Shown here: positions 51,872-61,033 of the stretch, in pieces | Layout: every line of letters begins with the position of its first letter | Numbering within the stretch: the first letter of the stretch is position 1 | NCBI GenBank assembly: GCA_964489645.1 | Contig: CAZAZT010000003.1 | Span: forward strand, 1 to 64,000 | DNA length: 64,000 bases | Direction of reading: 5' to 3' | DNA from: JBEEPE01 sp964489645 | GTDB lineage: Bacteria > Verrucomicrobiota > Verrucomicrobiia > Chthoniobacterales > Chthoniobacteraceae | Position numbers and translations under genes: made by a program | The notes under the pieces: model-generated | The model's database searches: none | What the model saw: the letters and a program-made list of their open reading frames with translations, nothing else | Told to the model about the DNA's origin: nothing

Positions 51872-52702
51872 ATGAAATCGTTTCGATTGAATCGGATGTT
51901 CAACGGCCAGTCGGGCCGGTGTTTTGATGTGGCGGTGGACCATGGATTTTTCAATCAACCGGGATTTTTGCAGGGGATTGAGGACATTGCAGGGGCGGTA
52001 CGGACATTGGTGGATGCGGCGCCGGATGCGATCCAGTTGACGGTGGGGCAGGCGAGGCATTTGCAGTCGGTACCGGGCAAGAACCGTCCGGCGTTGGTGT
52101 TGCGCACGGATGCGGCGAATGTGTACGGCAAGGAGCTTCCTGCGACGCGTTTCAGCGCGATGATCGAGGAAACGATGCTGCAGGCTGTGCGGTTAGATGC
52201 GGCCTGTGTGTGTGTGAATCTGTTCCAGATCCCTGGGGCTCCGGAGGTGCATGCGCAGTGTGTGGAGAACATCATGCGTCTGAAGCCGCAGTCCGATTTC
52301 TATCAGATGCCGATGATGGTGGAGCCATTGGTTTTCCGTCCGAACCACGAGGCGGGTGGGTACATGGTGGATGGGGACACGGAGAAGGTGGTGCATTTGG
52401 TTCGGCAAGCGGTGGAGCTTGGGGCGGATGTGATCAAGGCGGATCCGACGGATCAGGTGTCGGATTATCATCGGGTGATCCGGGTTGCTGGGGGGATACC
52501 GGTTTTGGTGCGGGGCGGAGGGCGGGTGAGTGATCGTGAGATCTTGGAGCGGACGGCTGCGTTATTGGCGCAGGGCGCTTCGGGGATCGTTTACGGGCGG
52601 AACATCATCCAGCATCCGAGTCCGAAAGGGATCACGCGTGCGTTGATGGGGATGGTCCATGACGGGTTGGATGTGGACGCGGCGTTGGCATTGATCGGTT
52701 GA
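51872..52702 (+). CDS. DhnA-type class I aldolase
   Basis: About 276 residues from ATG 51872; a TTG at 51845 is an alternative start. DeoC/LacD-like (COG1830) fold: DVAVDHGFF near 19, IQLTVGQ near 54, MMVEPLVFRP near 148 and DVIKADPTD with K189, the expected Schiff-base lysine. GGIPVLVRGGGRVSDREIL and GASGIVYGRNIIQHPSP near the C-terminus form the phosphate-binding end. Members are class I fructose-bisphosphate aldolases or ketol-acid-forming aldolases. It lies close behind the isomerase gene, so it could cleave the phosphorylated ketose made from the isomerase product, but no sugar kinase gene lies next to it. A terminator follows. Confidence 0.9.
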   Translation: MKSFRLNRMFNGQSGRCFDVAVDHGFFNQPGFLQGIEDIAGAVRTLVDAAPDAIQLTVGQARHLQSVPGKNRPALVLRTDAANVYGKELPATRFSAMIEETMLQAVRLDAACVCVNLFQIPGAPEVHAQCVENIMRLKPQSDFYQMPMMVEPLVFRPNHEAGGYMVDGDTEKVVHLVRQAVELGADVIKADPTDQVSDYHRVIRVAGGIPVLVRGGGRVSDREILERTAALLAQGASGIVYGRNIIQHPSPKGITRALMGMVHDGLDVDAALALIG

Positions 52703-52729
52703 CCGCTTCGAGCATCGTTCAGCGGAGGG

Positions 52730-52762
52730 CGGCCTGACATCGTGCAGGCCGTTCATTTTCTT
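52730..52762. terminator. Bidirectional-type intrinsic terminator
   Basis: CGGCCTG (52730-52736) and CAGGCCG (52745-52751) form a perfect seven-base stem with an eight-base loop, followed by the T-rich TTCATTTTCTT on the plus strand. It lies between the convergent aldolase and DUF1552 genes. Confidence 0.65.
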
Positions 52763-52785
52763 AGGGGAAGGGGATCCTGGGAGGT

Positions 52786-54096
52786 TCAACTGAGCCCGTC
52801 GAGCGGGCCGGTTGCGCTACTGAATCGGTCCAGTTCGAGGCCGCTTTTTTGCAGCATGGAAGTGTAGAGATTGGAGAGGGGTTGTTGGAACTGGCCCATC
52901 AGCGGGATTTTTTTGTCCGCGTTCTTTTTCGATTCACCGGCTTCGAGTTCTGCTCGCACTTCGTCGAGGTACGGAGCGTTGAAGGCGAGGTGTTGACCGT
53001 GTCGGAATCCGCCTCCGGCGAGGATGACGGGGAGGTTGTAGGTCCAGTGGGTGTTCCCGTCGCGCAAGTTGCTGGTCATCATGACCATGGTGGAATCGAG
53101 GATGTTCCGGGTCCCTTCCTTGGCGCTCTTGAGTTTCGACAGAAGACTTCCGAAAGCCTGGATGAGATCGACTTCAACTTGGCGACATGCGGCGAGTTTC
53201 TTCGGTTCCTTGCCGTGATGCGACAGGTCGTGATGCATCCCGAAGGTCATGAGACTCACGGCGCGGGTTGAGTCGGTGACGAGGGCGAGGTGGATCATGT
53301 CAATCATCAGCTGGAACTTGGCTTTTTGCTGTTGATTATCGGAGATGTCTTTCGGTTCGTTGCCGATGGGGGCTGGTTTGGGGCGGTTGACCCATTCGCG
53401 GGACATCTGGAGTTGGCGTTCCACATCGCGCACGGATTCGAAGTATTCATCGACGCGTTGTTTATCGGCGTGGCTGATGCGATTGGAGAGGTGTTTTGCG
53501 CGGTCCCCGACGAGATCGAGCATGCTGCGGCCTTCGTCGATCCGACGGAGTTCTGCATCCATCTCGGCGGGGGTCGCTGCGAGGAAGAGCTTTTTGAAAA
53601 CGGCGGAGGGTTGGCTGATGGCGGGTATGGAGACGCCGTTTGCGGTGACGGAGAGCGACGGGCCTTGGGTGGTGAGCGGGAGGCTTTCGTAGCGTGTTGC
53701 GCCTCGGAATTTTGCGGCGAAGGCTTGGTCGACCGAGATGGTGTTCTTGAGGTTGTGCGAGTAATCGGGGTAGGGGGCTCCGGTGAGCATGACGGCTTCG
53801 GCTTTGTGCCCGCCGCCGCCGGTGTTCGGGTGACTGAGGCCGGTGATGACGGTGAAGTCCTCGCGAAAGTCTGCGAGATGGGAGAGGTGGGAAGGCAGGG
53901 TGTAGTTGCGTCCGGCGGTCAGGGGGACGAATGCGGTGGGGTCGAATCCGAAGGGTACGCCGATGCAGATCATGCGGCGTGGAGATCCGTCGGGGGAGTT
54001 TGTGGCGGAAGGGGCGGCCTGCATGGACTCGAGGAAGGGCAGTGCGAGAGCGATGCTGGAGTTCCGGAGAAAGAGGCGACGGGGTATGGGAGTCAT
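52786..54096 (-). CDS. Exported DUF1552 domain protein
   Basis: 436 residues from ATG 54096. Twin-arginine-like signal IPRRLFLRNSSIALALPFLE. The DUF1552 body has GFDPTAFVPLTAGRNYTLPSHL near 52, VITGLSHPNTGGGGHKAEAVML near 85, and MTFGMHHDLSHHG near 290 with several His residues that could bind metal. DUF1552 is related to the DUF1501 group and is nearly always encoded beside DUF1587/DUF1588/DUF1592 proteins in PVC bacteria. It starts five bases after the DUF1592-type gene. The function is unknown. Confidence 0.9.
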   Translation of the reverse strand: MTPIPRRLFLRNSSIALALPFLESMQAAPSATNSPDGSPRRMICIGVPFGFDPTAFVPLTAGRNYTLPSHLSHLADFREDFTVITGLSHPNTGGGGHKAEAVMLTGAPYPDYSHNLKNTISVDQAFAAKFRGATRYESLPLTTQGPSLSVTANGVSIPAISQPSAVFKKLFLAATPAEMDAELRRIDEGRSMLDLVGDRAKHLSNRISHADKQRVDEYFESVRDVERQLQMSREWVNRPKPAPIGNEPKDISDNQQQKAKFQLMIDMIHLALVTDSTRAVSLMTFGMHHDLSHHGKEPKKLAACRQVEVDLIQAFGSLLSKLKSAKEGTRNILDSTMVMMTSNLRDGNTHWTYNLPVILAGGGFRHGQHLAFNAPYLDEVRAELEAGESKKNADKKIPLMGQFQQPLSNLYTSMLQKSGLELDRFSSATGPLDGLS

Positions 54097-54101
54097 GGGG
54101 G

Positions 54102-56684
54102 TTACTTTTGGTTGAACGTTTGGCTTTGCACGATGGCGAGGAGGATGGATCTGACGCCGAACTCGGATGTCTTGGCTCGGTTGAGAATGTCGTCGAGAGA
54201 TTGTTCGTCTCCGGCTTCGCAACTGACGCCTGTGGCGAAGGTCAGAAGTTTTCTGGCGAGGTTGCGGGCGATCAGTTCGTGACGTGATGCGAGCGCGGTT
54301 TTGTAGGCACGGACATCGGCCAGAGCGGTTCCGTTTGGAAGTTCGCAGCGAGTGTCCACTGGGGGACCTTTGAGGTATTTGACGGTTCCGTAGTTTGCTC
54401 CGAAGAATGCGCGGGCATCTGAGATGGGGAGTTTTTGGCCTGTCTCGGTTGTGCGATAGAAGGTGCGATGTCGGCCGATGGGATCGAACGATTCGAGAAC
54501 GAATCCTGGAGGATCGATCTTTTGATGACACCCTGCGCACGTCTTGGAGGATTGGTGTTTTTCGAGTTGTTCGCGGATGGTGGTTGCGCCGCGCGTATCG
54601 GGTTCGATGGACCCTGCGTTGGGAGGAGGCGGAGGGGCAGGGGTTCCGAGGATCCGTTCGAGCAACCAGACACCGCGGAGGACTGGGGAGGTGTTGGCGC
54701 CATTTGCGGTGACTTTCAGGATGCTTGCGTGGGTGAGGATGCCGCCTCTGACGCTGTCTGGCGGTAGGTCGATCCGTTGGAGTGCGGCGCCGCGGACGGC
54801 GGGCAGTTCGTAGTGCTCGGCGAGTCGCTGATTCAGGAAGGTGTGTGAGGCTGAGACGAGGAGTTTTGCGGGGAGGTTCCGATCGACGGCATCGCGGAAG
54901 TAGGCTCGCGTCTCTTTGACGACGGAGTCATGGAGGAGGATGTCTTGGCGACCGTCGGAGATGCTCTCGAAGTATTCGGGGAAGAGGTCTCGGTCTGGCG
55001 TGGTGGCGTCGATTTCCCGGAGGTTGAGCCATTGGGCTAGGAAGTCGTTGATGAATCGGTCGAAGCGGGGGGATTTCATCATCCGCTCGGCTTCGCGGCG
55101 CAGGACATCTGGCTTCATGAGTTCGCCGGTTTCCGCGAGATTGCGCAGCGTGGCGTCTGGCGTGCTTCTCCAGAGGAAGTAGGAGAGGCGGGCGGCTCTT
55201 TCGTGAGGGGAGAGGAGGGGACCTTTTTCGACGAGGAACAGGAAGTCTGGAGAGCAGAGGATTGCGCGATGAGCGGCGTTGAAGGCGACTTCGGGGCATT
55301 CACCTTTGGCGAGTCGATCGGTGGCGATGGTGGTGTAGATCTCGACCTCTTCGTTCGTTGGCGGGCGACGGAATGCGCGTGCGATGAAAGGACGAAGGGT
55401 TGCTGCGATCGTGGTGCGTGGATCCTTGTCGGGCAATCGGATCGAGAGCGGGTCTTTGAGGGGGCGGGAAGCGCGGATGGGTTTGAGGATGTGGTCGGGG
55501 ACACGAGCGGTCTTGGCGACCTCTGGTGTTGGTGCGAGTTGGGTGTCTGTGCCGTAGAGGAGTTGGTGTCCGCTGGGAGGCCATTGGTCGATGATCGGGC
55601 CGGTGATCTCGAGGGGTTTGATGACGATGGCAGGGCCGACGGTTTCGATGGGCGGGTTGGGGTTGTTGATGAAGTGCCAGCCTTTGGGGACTTTGTCGGG
55701 TTTATCGGGTAGGTAGACGCTGAAGCCAGCATCGGTCCGCGTCTTGGCCATGCGGTAGGGGGCGACGATGAGGGTTTCGCCGCGTTCGAAATGGCGTGTG
55801 ATTTCGATGGATCGGTCTTGATTGAGGGGTGCGTCGAAGTGGCCGATGAGTTCGCGACGTTTTCCACCGGCCGAGGTCCACACGCTGTAGATGAGGTCTT
55901 CGTTGTTGGCGGTGTTTTGGGATTGGGTGGTGATGCGGATGCGATACCACCCGGGGTTGTCGCGGAGGATTGATTCGAACTGGCGGAGAGCGACTGGGAC
56001 TTCGATATGGGTATCGAGGAAGAAGTGAAGGTTTTCGCCGTGCAACTGGCATTGGAGACGGTTGTGGAGGTAAGCGGACCAGGGTTTTTCTGCGTCGTGA
56101 TTGAAGGCGAGGCGATGGGATTGCGTTTCGGGCTTTTGTTGGCGAACGCTTGCTGCGTCGAGGGCGCGGTCAGCGGCAGCTATGTACTGTTGGATGTGGA
56201 CTGGGGAGATGCTGAGTGCAGCGGATTGGTTCGCGAAACCGTCGCGCAGATCGTCTTCAGGGAGGAGGTCGCGCAGAGGTGTTTGGATACCGAGAAGATC
56301 GTGGAGCGTGTTCTCGTATTCCACGCGGTTGAGGCGGCGAGTTCGGACCCGCCCTGAGTTGTGGTGGCGGGATTCTGCTTCGGAGTGGAGTGCCTTTTTT
56401 AGGGAGCGGAGGGCGGCGTTCGATTCGGCGTGGGAGGGACGGTTCGAGCGTTGTTGAGGGGGCATCTCCTCGGACTGGACCCGGGCGAGCACGCGGCTCC
56501 ATTGTTTGAGGGTGTCTGGGTTGGAGAGATCGTCGCTGAGGAGGTCTGCACGGAAATCGCCTTTGGTGGTGTCGGCGTCGTGGCAATCGGCGCAGTGTTT
56601 TTGGATGAACGATTTAGGGAGTTCGGCGGCGTGGAGGGCTGCGATGAAGGTGAGCGAGAGGAGGATGGCGAGGTGGCGCATCAT
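54102..56684 (-). CDS. Exported DUF1587/1592/1588/1585 haem-c protein
   Basis: About 860 residues from ATG 56684, where a signal peptide begins (MMRHLAILLSLTFIAALHAA). Haem motif CADCH at 31-35 in a planctomycete cytochrome domain. DUF1587 follows with RLNRVEYENTLHDLLG, DUF1592 in the middle (IARAFRRPPTNEEVEIY), DUF1588 near residue 760 with CAGCHQKIDPPGFVLESFDPIGR, and DUF1585 at the C-terminus (NLARKLLTFATGVSCEAG). A region of about 200 residues at 205-400, rich in beta and aromatic residues, may be a carbohydrate-binding domain. The DUF1552 partner follows after five bases. Same class of unassigned exported system as the other pairs in the window, with a different domain set. Confidence 0.9.
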   Translation of the reverse strand: MMRHLAILLSLTFIAALHAAELPKSFIQKHCADCHDADTTKGDFRADLLSDDLSNPDTLKQWSRVLARVQSEEMPPQQRSNRPSHAESNAALRSLKKALHSEAESRHHNSGRVRTRRLNRVEYENTLHDLLGIQTPLRDLLPEDDLRDGFANQSAALSISPVHIQQYIAAADRALDAASVRQQKPETQSHRLAFNHDAEKPWSAYLHNRLQCQLHGENLHFFLDTHIEVPVALRQFESILRDNPGWYRIRITTQSQNTANNEDLIYSVWTSAGGKRRELIGHFDAPLNQDRSIEITRHFERGETLIVAPYRMAKTRTDAGFSVYLPDKPDKVPKGWHFINNPNPPIETVGPAIVIKPLEITGPIIDQWPPSGHQLLYGTDTQLAPTPEVAKTARVPDHILKPIRASRPLKDPLSIRLPDKDPRTTIAATLRPFIARAFRRPPTNEEVEIYTTIATDRLAKGECPEVAFNAAHRAILCSPDFLFLVEKGPLLSPHERAARLSYFLWRSTPDATLRNLAETGELMKPDVLRREAERMMKSPRFDRFINDFLAQWLNLREIDATTPDRDLFPEYFESISDGRQDILLHDSVVKETRAYFRDAVDRNLPAKLLVSASHTFLNQRLAEHYELPAVRGAALQRIDLPPDSVRGGILTHASILKVTANGANTSPVLRGVWLLERILGTPAPPPPPNAGSIEPDTRGATTIREQLEKHQSSKTCAGCHQKIDPPGFVLESFDPIGRHRTFYRTTETGQKLPISDARAFFGANYGTVKYLKGPPVDTRCELPNGTALADVRAYKTALASRHELIARNLARKLLTFATGVSCEAGDEQSLDDILNRAKTSEFGVRSILLAIVQSQTFNQK

Positions 56685-56839
56685 GGGGTGGTGCGAGGGG
56701 TGGACGGAGGGATGGCTTGGGTGAGGCGTAAAGCGTGCCGTTGGGGAGGGAGATGTGTCGATGTTCTGTGCGGCGATGGGTTGCGCGTGCGGGGAGGGAC
56801 TGGCTTCTGTCTTGATTGGGGAGTGCGGTGCGAACAACG

Positions 56840-57739
56840 ATGGCGGTGTTGATGGCAAAGAGAACGAGCAAGCGGGGGGATTCGGGGATGGCGCGCGGGC
56901 GTGAGCGTCGGGGGGTGGTGCCGGTGCGTTTATCGGTGGCGCGTGCGACGGTTTCGGGTTGGGACGATTTGATGCGTGGACGGATCCGGGTGCCTTGGGT
57001 TGGGACGTTGCTCTTTTTGCCGATGTGTTTGGTGGGGTGGGTATTGAGTTTGGCGTTTTTCCGGACGTTCTCGAAGGTGTTGATCCCGGAGATCCGTGAG
57101 CGGGGGAACAACCTGTTATGGATGGCGTTGGGATTGTTGGGTTGGTTGATGGTGGTGTGTTTGGGGAAGGCGGTGATGGGGAGGTTGGTTGGATTGCGCG
57201 TTTATGTGTGGGCGCATGAGTGCACGCATCTGGTGTGGACGCTTTTGTCGGGGGGGCGTGCGCGTTTGGAGCGGGTTGGGCGGGATGGTGGCTCGATGCT
57301 GACGGATCGGACGAATCTGTTGATCGTGTTGTCGCCGTATTTTTATCCGCTTTTGACGGTGTTGGTTGTGATGTTGGCTCCCTTGGTGGGGTGGGGTGCG
57401 GAGCGGTATGGGGGGGGTACGGAGTGGCCTGTTCGGTTGGATGGATTGTTGTATGGGCTGATCGGGTTCACGTTGGGGCATCATTACACGTTCACGGCGT
57501 ATGTGTTACCGAAGGGTCAGAGCGATCTGGAGCATTATGGGCGGATGTTCTCGTTGGCGGTGATCTGGGTGATGAACGTGCTGGTGTTGACGGTGGTGCT
57601 GTTGATGTTGCCGCGCACGGCGCCGTTTGGGGTTTATTGGGGGGAGTTGGTGGAGAGTTTTGGTGTGGTGTCGGATGTTTTGGTGCCGTGGATGGAGCGG
57701 GTGTTTCAGACGGTTTCGGGTTGGTTGGTGTCGCGGTGA
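56840..57739 (+). CDS. Integral-membrane M50-like metalloprotease candidate
   Basis: About 299 residues from ATG 56840. Five to six hydrophobic segments: about 55-75, 95-115, 155-185, 205-225, 240-265. The helix-edge motif HECTH at about 126-130 fits HExxH, and HECTHLVWTLLSGGR resembles the M50B family (PF13398). The M50 second motif (NxxPxxxxDG type) is not obvious, so activity is uncertain. It is divergent from the DUF1592-type gene and is 38 bases before the K+ channel gene on the same strand. A role in membrane-protein processing would be inference. Confidence 0.65.
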   Translation: MAVLMAKRTSKRGDSGMARGRERRGVVPVRLSVARATVSGWDDLMRGRIRVPWVGTLLFLPMCLVGWVLSLAFFRTFSKVLIPEIRERGNNLLWMALGLLGWLMVVCLGKAVMGRLVGLRVYVWAHECTHLVWTLLSGGRARLERVGRDGGSMLTDRTNLLIVLSPYFYPLLTVLVVMLAPLVGWGAERYGGGTEWPVRLDGLLYGLIGFTLGHHYTFTAYVLPKGQSDLEHYGRMFSLAVIWVMNVLVLTVVLLMLPRTAPFGVYWGELVESFGVVSDVLVPWMERVFQTVSGWLVSR

Positions 57740-57777
57740 AGCGTGTTGATTGGCGGAGATTATGCTGAGAGCGCGGT

Positions 57778-59160
57778 ATGGCTCTGATTCGGCATGACGG
57801 ACGACTTCGCCTTTTTTGGGGATTGGCATTGATTCCAGGCAACTTGGTTTTCGGTACGGTTTTGTCGTACCACATCCTTTTCAACATGACGCACACGGAT
57901 GCGTTTTACTGGGTGATGCAGGTGGTGATGTGGGCGGATCTGATGATGGAGTTTTTCACGACGCGGAAGTATCGGAGGGAGGTGTTGACGGATTTCCGTT
58001 CGGTTGCGATCCGCTATTTGAAGGGCTGGATGGTGGTGGATCTTTTGGCGGCGATTCCCTTTGAGTACATCGCGGAGCGAACGGGGATGACGGAGGGGTG
58101 GTTCACGATTTTGCGGGTGTTGCCGTTGTTGAAGACGTTCAAGGTTTCGACGGTGTTGTCGGATTTGCAGGATCACCTGCATTTGAATCCTGCGATGATG
58201 CGGTTGACGTCATTTGGCTATTGGGTGATGCAGGGGTTGCACGCGATCTCGTTGGGGTGGGTGTGGGTGGGAGGGTCACCGACGGAGATCGACGAGACGC
58301 CTGCGAAGACGGTGTGGGTGGTGAAGGAGGGAAAAATCGAGCAGGAGACGACGGAGGCGGTCACGCGCAAGTTCACGCCGTTCGAGGTGTATTTGAGGGC
58401 GGCGTACTGGACGGTGACGACGGTGGGCACGATCGGGTACGGGGATTACAGTCCGTCGAAGGACAACAACTTGCAGATCACGTATGCGATGCTGGTGGAG
58501 TTGGTGGGGGTGTCGGTGTACGGGTTCGTGGTTGGTAACATTCCAGGGTTGATCGCGAACCGGGATGCGGCGAAGGCGGCGTTTGTGCGGCACACGGGGG
58601 AGGTGAACGAGTTCATGCGGTTGAAGGTGTTGCCGGGTGAACTTCAGCAGAGGGTCCGTGATTATTACGATTACCTTTGGGAGACTCGGCATAACATCTC
58701 GGATTCCAAGGTATTGGGCGACCTGCCGAGCAGTCTTTCATTGGATGTGTTGATCTTCCTGAATCGGGAGATCCTGCAGAAGGTGGAGTTCTTCAAGAAT
58801 GCGAACGAGATTTTCATCCGTGAGATTGTGAAGATGTTCACGACGGAGGTTTTCCTTCCGGGGGATTTCATCATCCGGCAGGGGGAGTTCGGGGATTGCA
58901 TGTATTTCTTGTCGAACGGGAATGCGGAGGTGTTGGTGGGGGACAACAAGGTGGCGACGTTGGGAGCGGGGTCTCCGTTCGGGGAGATGGCATTGATCTC
59001 TGGGGACAAGCGGACGGCGAGCATCCGAGCGGCGACGTACTGCGATGTGTACTGTTTGCAGCGCGAGGCGTTTGAGCGTTTGAGGAACCGATATCCGGAG
59101 TTCGATGCGCGCGTGATCCAGATCATGGAGGAGCGGGCGAAATCGAACAAGAAGGCGTGA
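57778..59160 (+). CDS. Cyclic-nucleotide-gated potassium channel
   Basis: 460 residues. Voltage-gated-type channel core with S1-S4-like helices within 1-150, then a pore with filter T218-I-G-Y-G-D223, so K+ selectivity is likely. S4 carries few basic residues (R113, K119, K122), so voltage sensing may be weak. The pore turret from about 163 to 200 is charged and longer than usual. C-linker follows, then a cyclic-nucleotide-binding domain near 345-440 with the phosphate cassette F401-G-E403 and R412-T-A. The closest architecture is the bacterial HCN/KCNH-like and MlotiK1-type channel. A terminator lies 82 bases past the stop. Confidence 0.93.
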   Translation: MALIRHDGRLRLFWGLALIPGNLVFGTVLSYHILFNMTHTDAFYWVMQVVMWADLMMEFFTTRKYRREVLTDFRSVAIRYLKGWMVVDLLAAIPFEYIAERTGMTEGWFTILRVLPLLKTFKVSTVLSDLQDHLHLNPAMMRLTSFGYWVMQGLHAISLGWVWVGGSPTEIDETPAKTVWVVKEGKIEQETTEAVTRKFTPFEVYLRAAYWTVTTVGTIGYGDYSPSKDNNLQITYAMLVELVGVSVYGFVVGNIPGLIANRDAAKAAFVRHTGEVNEFMRLKVLPGELQQRVRDYYDYLWETRHNISDSKVLGDLPSSLSLDVLIFLNREILQKVEFFKNANEIFIREIVKMFTTEVFLPGDFIIRQGEFGDCMYFLSNGNAEVLVGDNKVATLGAGSPFGEMALISGDKRTASIRAATYCDVYCLQREAFERLRNRYPEFDARVIQIMEERAKSNKKA

Positions 59161-59241
59161 ACTACGTTGGCGTAGGTTGCGATTGCCTGTTCGAGACTGA
59201 TCTGCGGTGAGGGGAGGGGTCGGTTTGGTTTGCGGAGAGGG

Positions 59242-59266
59242 GCCGCCTTGATCGGGCGGCTTTCTC
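59242..59266 (+). terminator. Intrinsic terminator after the channel gene
   Basis: GCCGCC (59242-59247) and GGCGGC (59255-59260) form a six-base GC stem with a seven-base loop, followed by TTTCTC. It lies between the convergent channel gene and the next minus-strand gene, so it may serve both. Confidence 0.5.
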
Positions 59267-59337
59267 CGAGGGGGCGGAAGGGGAGAGGGATGCCGGCTCG
59301 GAATATCGGCTGACGCGGATTGGAGCGTCGGAGGTGC

Positions 59338-60246
59338 TTATTTGGAGAAGCGGTTCTGGAGGGCGGAGGGGCGGTCGCTGATTTTGGGTTCGTCGCTCAT
59401 CGAGCCTTGGGGGCGTCGGGCGCGTTCGTCTCGGACGGCGCCTTGGATGGCGAGTCCGCCGGTGGGTTGGCGGACGAGGCGGGGTTTCGTTTTTTTGATG
59501 GGTGAGTAGGGGGCTTGTCCGAAGCCGGATCCGTCGATGTTGATCTGGCTGAGCATGTAGGTGTCATCCCCTGCGAGGTGGAGGATGTAGAGGTTATTGC
59601 CTTGATCGAGATCGATTTGGGGTTCGTATCCGCTGGTCATCCGGCCGAGCGGGAAGGTTCCGATGATGGAGCCTTCTTCTTTGGCTTCGATGCGCGCGTA
59701 GAGGAAGAGGCCTTCGGGGCGGAGGAAGTGGTAGATGGAAAAGGTCCGGGTTTTGAGTCCGGAGGGATCGGCGGGGAGTCCGACGGTGCGGGTCCAGCGT
59801 TCGGTACCGCTTTCGACATCGAAACGGAGGTTGTTTGTGACGAAGACGCGATTGGATTCGGGCAAGGTGACGCGTGCGGAGACGGAGTATTTACCTGGGC
59901 CGGGGAAATCAGCGAGTGCGTTGATGTCGACGGAGTGTCGAGCGACCTCGTTGGGGGAGACGATGAGTGGGGTGTTTTTGGGTGAGGCGTTTCGCAGGGG
60001 GATTTCACGCCCTTGGGCTGATTTGACGGAGATTTGCAGCCACGGGGCGGCTGGGGAATCTTCGAAGAGGAGTTCTCTGCCGGCGGAGTTGGAGATGATG
60101 AGGGAGACTTGGGTGGGTTCGTCGAAAAAGAAGCTGCGGCGCGCCATTTTGAGATCGAGGTTGATCTGAGCGAGGGCGGGGGAAGCGAGCAGCAGGAGGA
60201 AAAGCCCTAGCAAGAGGGATCGAAGGGTGCGTGGAAAAGCCTTCAT
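59338..60246 (-). CDS. Unknown exported protein
   Basis: 302 residues. Clear signal peptide (LLLGLFLLLLASPALAQ). Mature part begins with an Ig-like beta domain (SFFFDEPTQVSLIISNSAGREL) and a second strand-rich segment (SARVTLPESNRVFVTNNLRFDVE), followed by a middle region with repeated hydrophobic and aromatic patterns (NNLYILHLAGDDTYMLSQI) and a basic, disordered C-terminal 60 residues rich in Arg, Pro and Lys. Not recognised. It follows a GYF-domain protein after 30 bases and may share its transcript. It is probably a periplasmic protein. Confidence 0.8.
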   Translation of the reverse strand: MKAFPRTLRSLLLGLFLLLLASPALAQINLDLKMARRSFFFDEPTQVSLIISNSAGRELLFEDSPAAPWLQISVKSAQGREIPLRNASPKNTPLIVSPNEVARHSVDINALADFPGPGKYSVSARVTLPESNRVFVTNNLRFDVESGTERWTRTVGLPADPSGLKTRTFSIYHFLRPEGLFLYARIEAKEEGSIIGTFPLGRMTSGYEPQIDLDQGNNLYILHLAGDDTYMLSQINIDGSGFGQAPYSPIKKTKPRLVRQPTGGLAIQGAVRDERARRPQGSMSDEPKISDRPSALQNRFSK

Positions 60247-60276
60247 GCGGGGAGAGTGAATCCGAAGCGGGAGCGG

Positions 60277-60927
60277 TTAGCGATCGGAAGATTGTTCTGG
60301 AGGAGGGACGGGCGAGGGGTCGCTTGGTGTGGGGTGGGGATTTTCGGCGGTGGCGGATGCTTGAGGCTCGATGGGTTCTTCGGTTACGGGTGATTCGTCG
60401 GGGCCCCATGACTTCAGTTTTTGGTCGTATTTGAGGTGGACGAGCCAGCGGGTAGGTTTTTCGCCGGAGCGGTTGACGAGGGTTCCGGAGAGGACGACTT
60501 CGGCGAGATCTGCTTGGAGGGAGCGGACGGTTTCGGGGGTGAATTGGGCGAAGTTGACGAGGCCGGAGCCGCGGAGGGCTTCACGGGCGACGCCGCGGGC
60601 TCTCCAGTAGACGGCTTCTGGGGTTCGTTCGACTTGACGTTCTTCCTTCCACCCGCGGCGGAGGGTTGGTCCGACGAGCCATGAGACGGCGAGGAGGGCG
60701 AGGGCGGAGACGAGGGCGATTTGACGCCATTTTCGACGGGTTGGGGCGGAGGGGGCGGCAGGGTCGAGGAGGATGTCGACGGGTTGCCATTGGTCCATGC
60801 CTTCGCACCAGAAGAGGGCGTCGTTTGGGACGAGGCCTGAGTTCACGAGGTGACAGATTTGGCGGGAGGTGTAGGGGCCTCGTTGGCTGCCGTTGACGTG
60901 GATGAAATAGACCTCTTGTTGGATCAC
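60277..60927 (-). CDS. GYF_2-domain membrane protein
   Basis: 216 residues with a GTG start at 60927. Residues 6-55 match the GYF_2 (DUF4339) domain: YFIHVNGSQRGPYTSRQICHLV and ALFWCEGMDQWQPV. A membrane helix follows at about 73-92 (QIALVSALALLAVSWLVGP), then about 80 residues in the next compartment (ARGVAREALRGSGLVNFAQF onward) and a Pro/Glu-rich tail. GYF_2 domains often lie in PVC and other bacteria as cytoplasmic peptide- or proline-binding modules tethered to the membrane. It is divergent from radC with 106 bases between. Confidence 0.87.
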   Translation of the reverse strand: MIQQEVYFIHVNGSQRGPYTSRQICHLVNSGLVPNDALFWCEGMDQWQPVDILLDPAAPSAPTRRKWRQIALVSALALLAVSWLVGPTLRRGWKEERQVERTPEAVYWRARGVAREALRGSGLVNFAQFTPETVRSLQADLAEVVLSGTLVNRSGEKPTRWLVHLKYDQKLKSWGPDESPVTEEPIEPQASATAENPHPTPSDPSPVPPPEQSSDR

Positions 60928-61033
60928 CTTGGGCGAGGGGTTGCGGGGTGTTTCAGGTATCCTTGGTGAAGGCGGCGGGTGGTTCCATCATTTTCCCCCG
61001 ACCGCGAAGTGACGTTTCTCGATGTGGGGGCAT

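Noticed and set aside
53290..54282. 330-residue plus-strand open frame
   Set aside because: Opposite the DUF1552 gene; skew-driven shadow.
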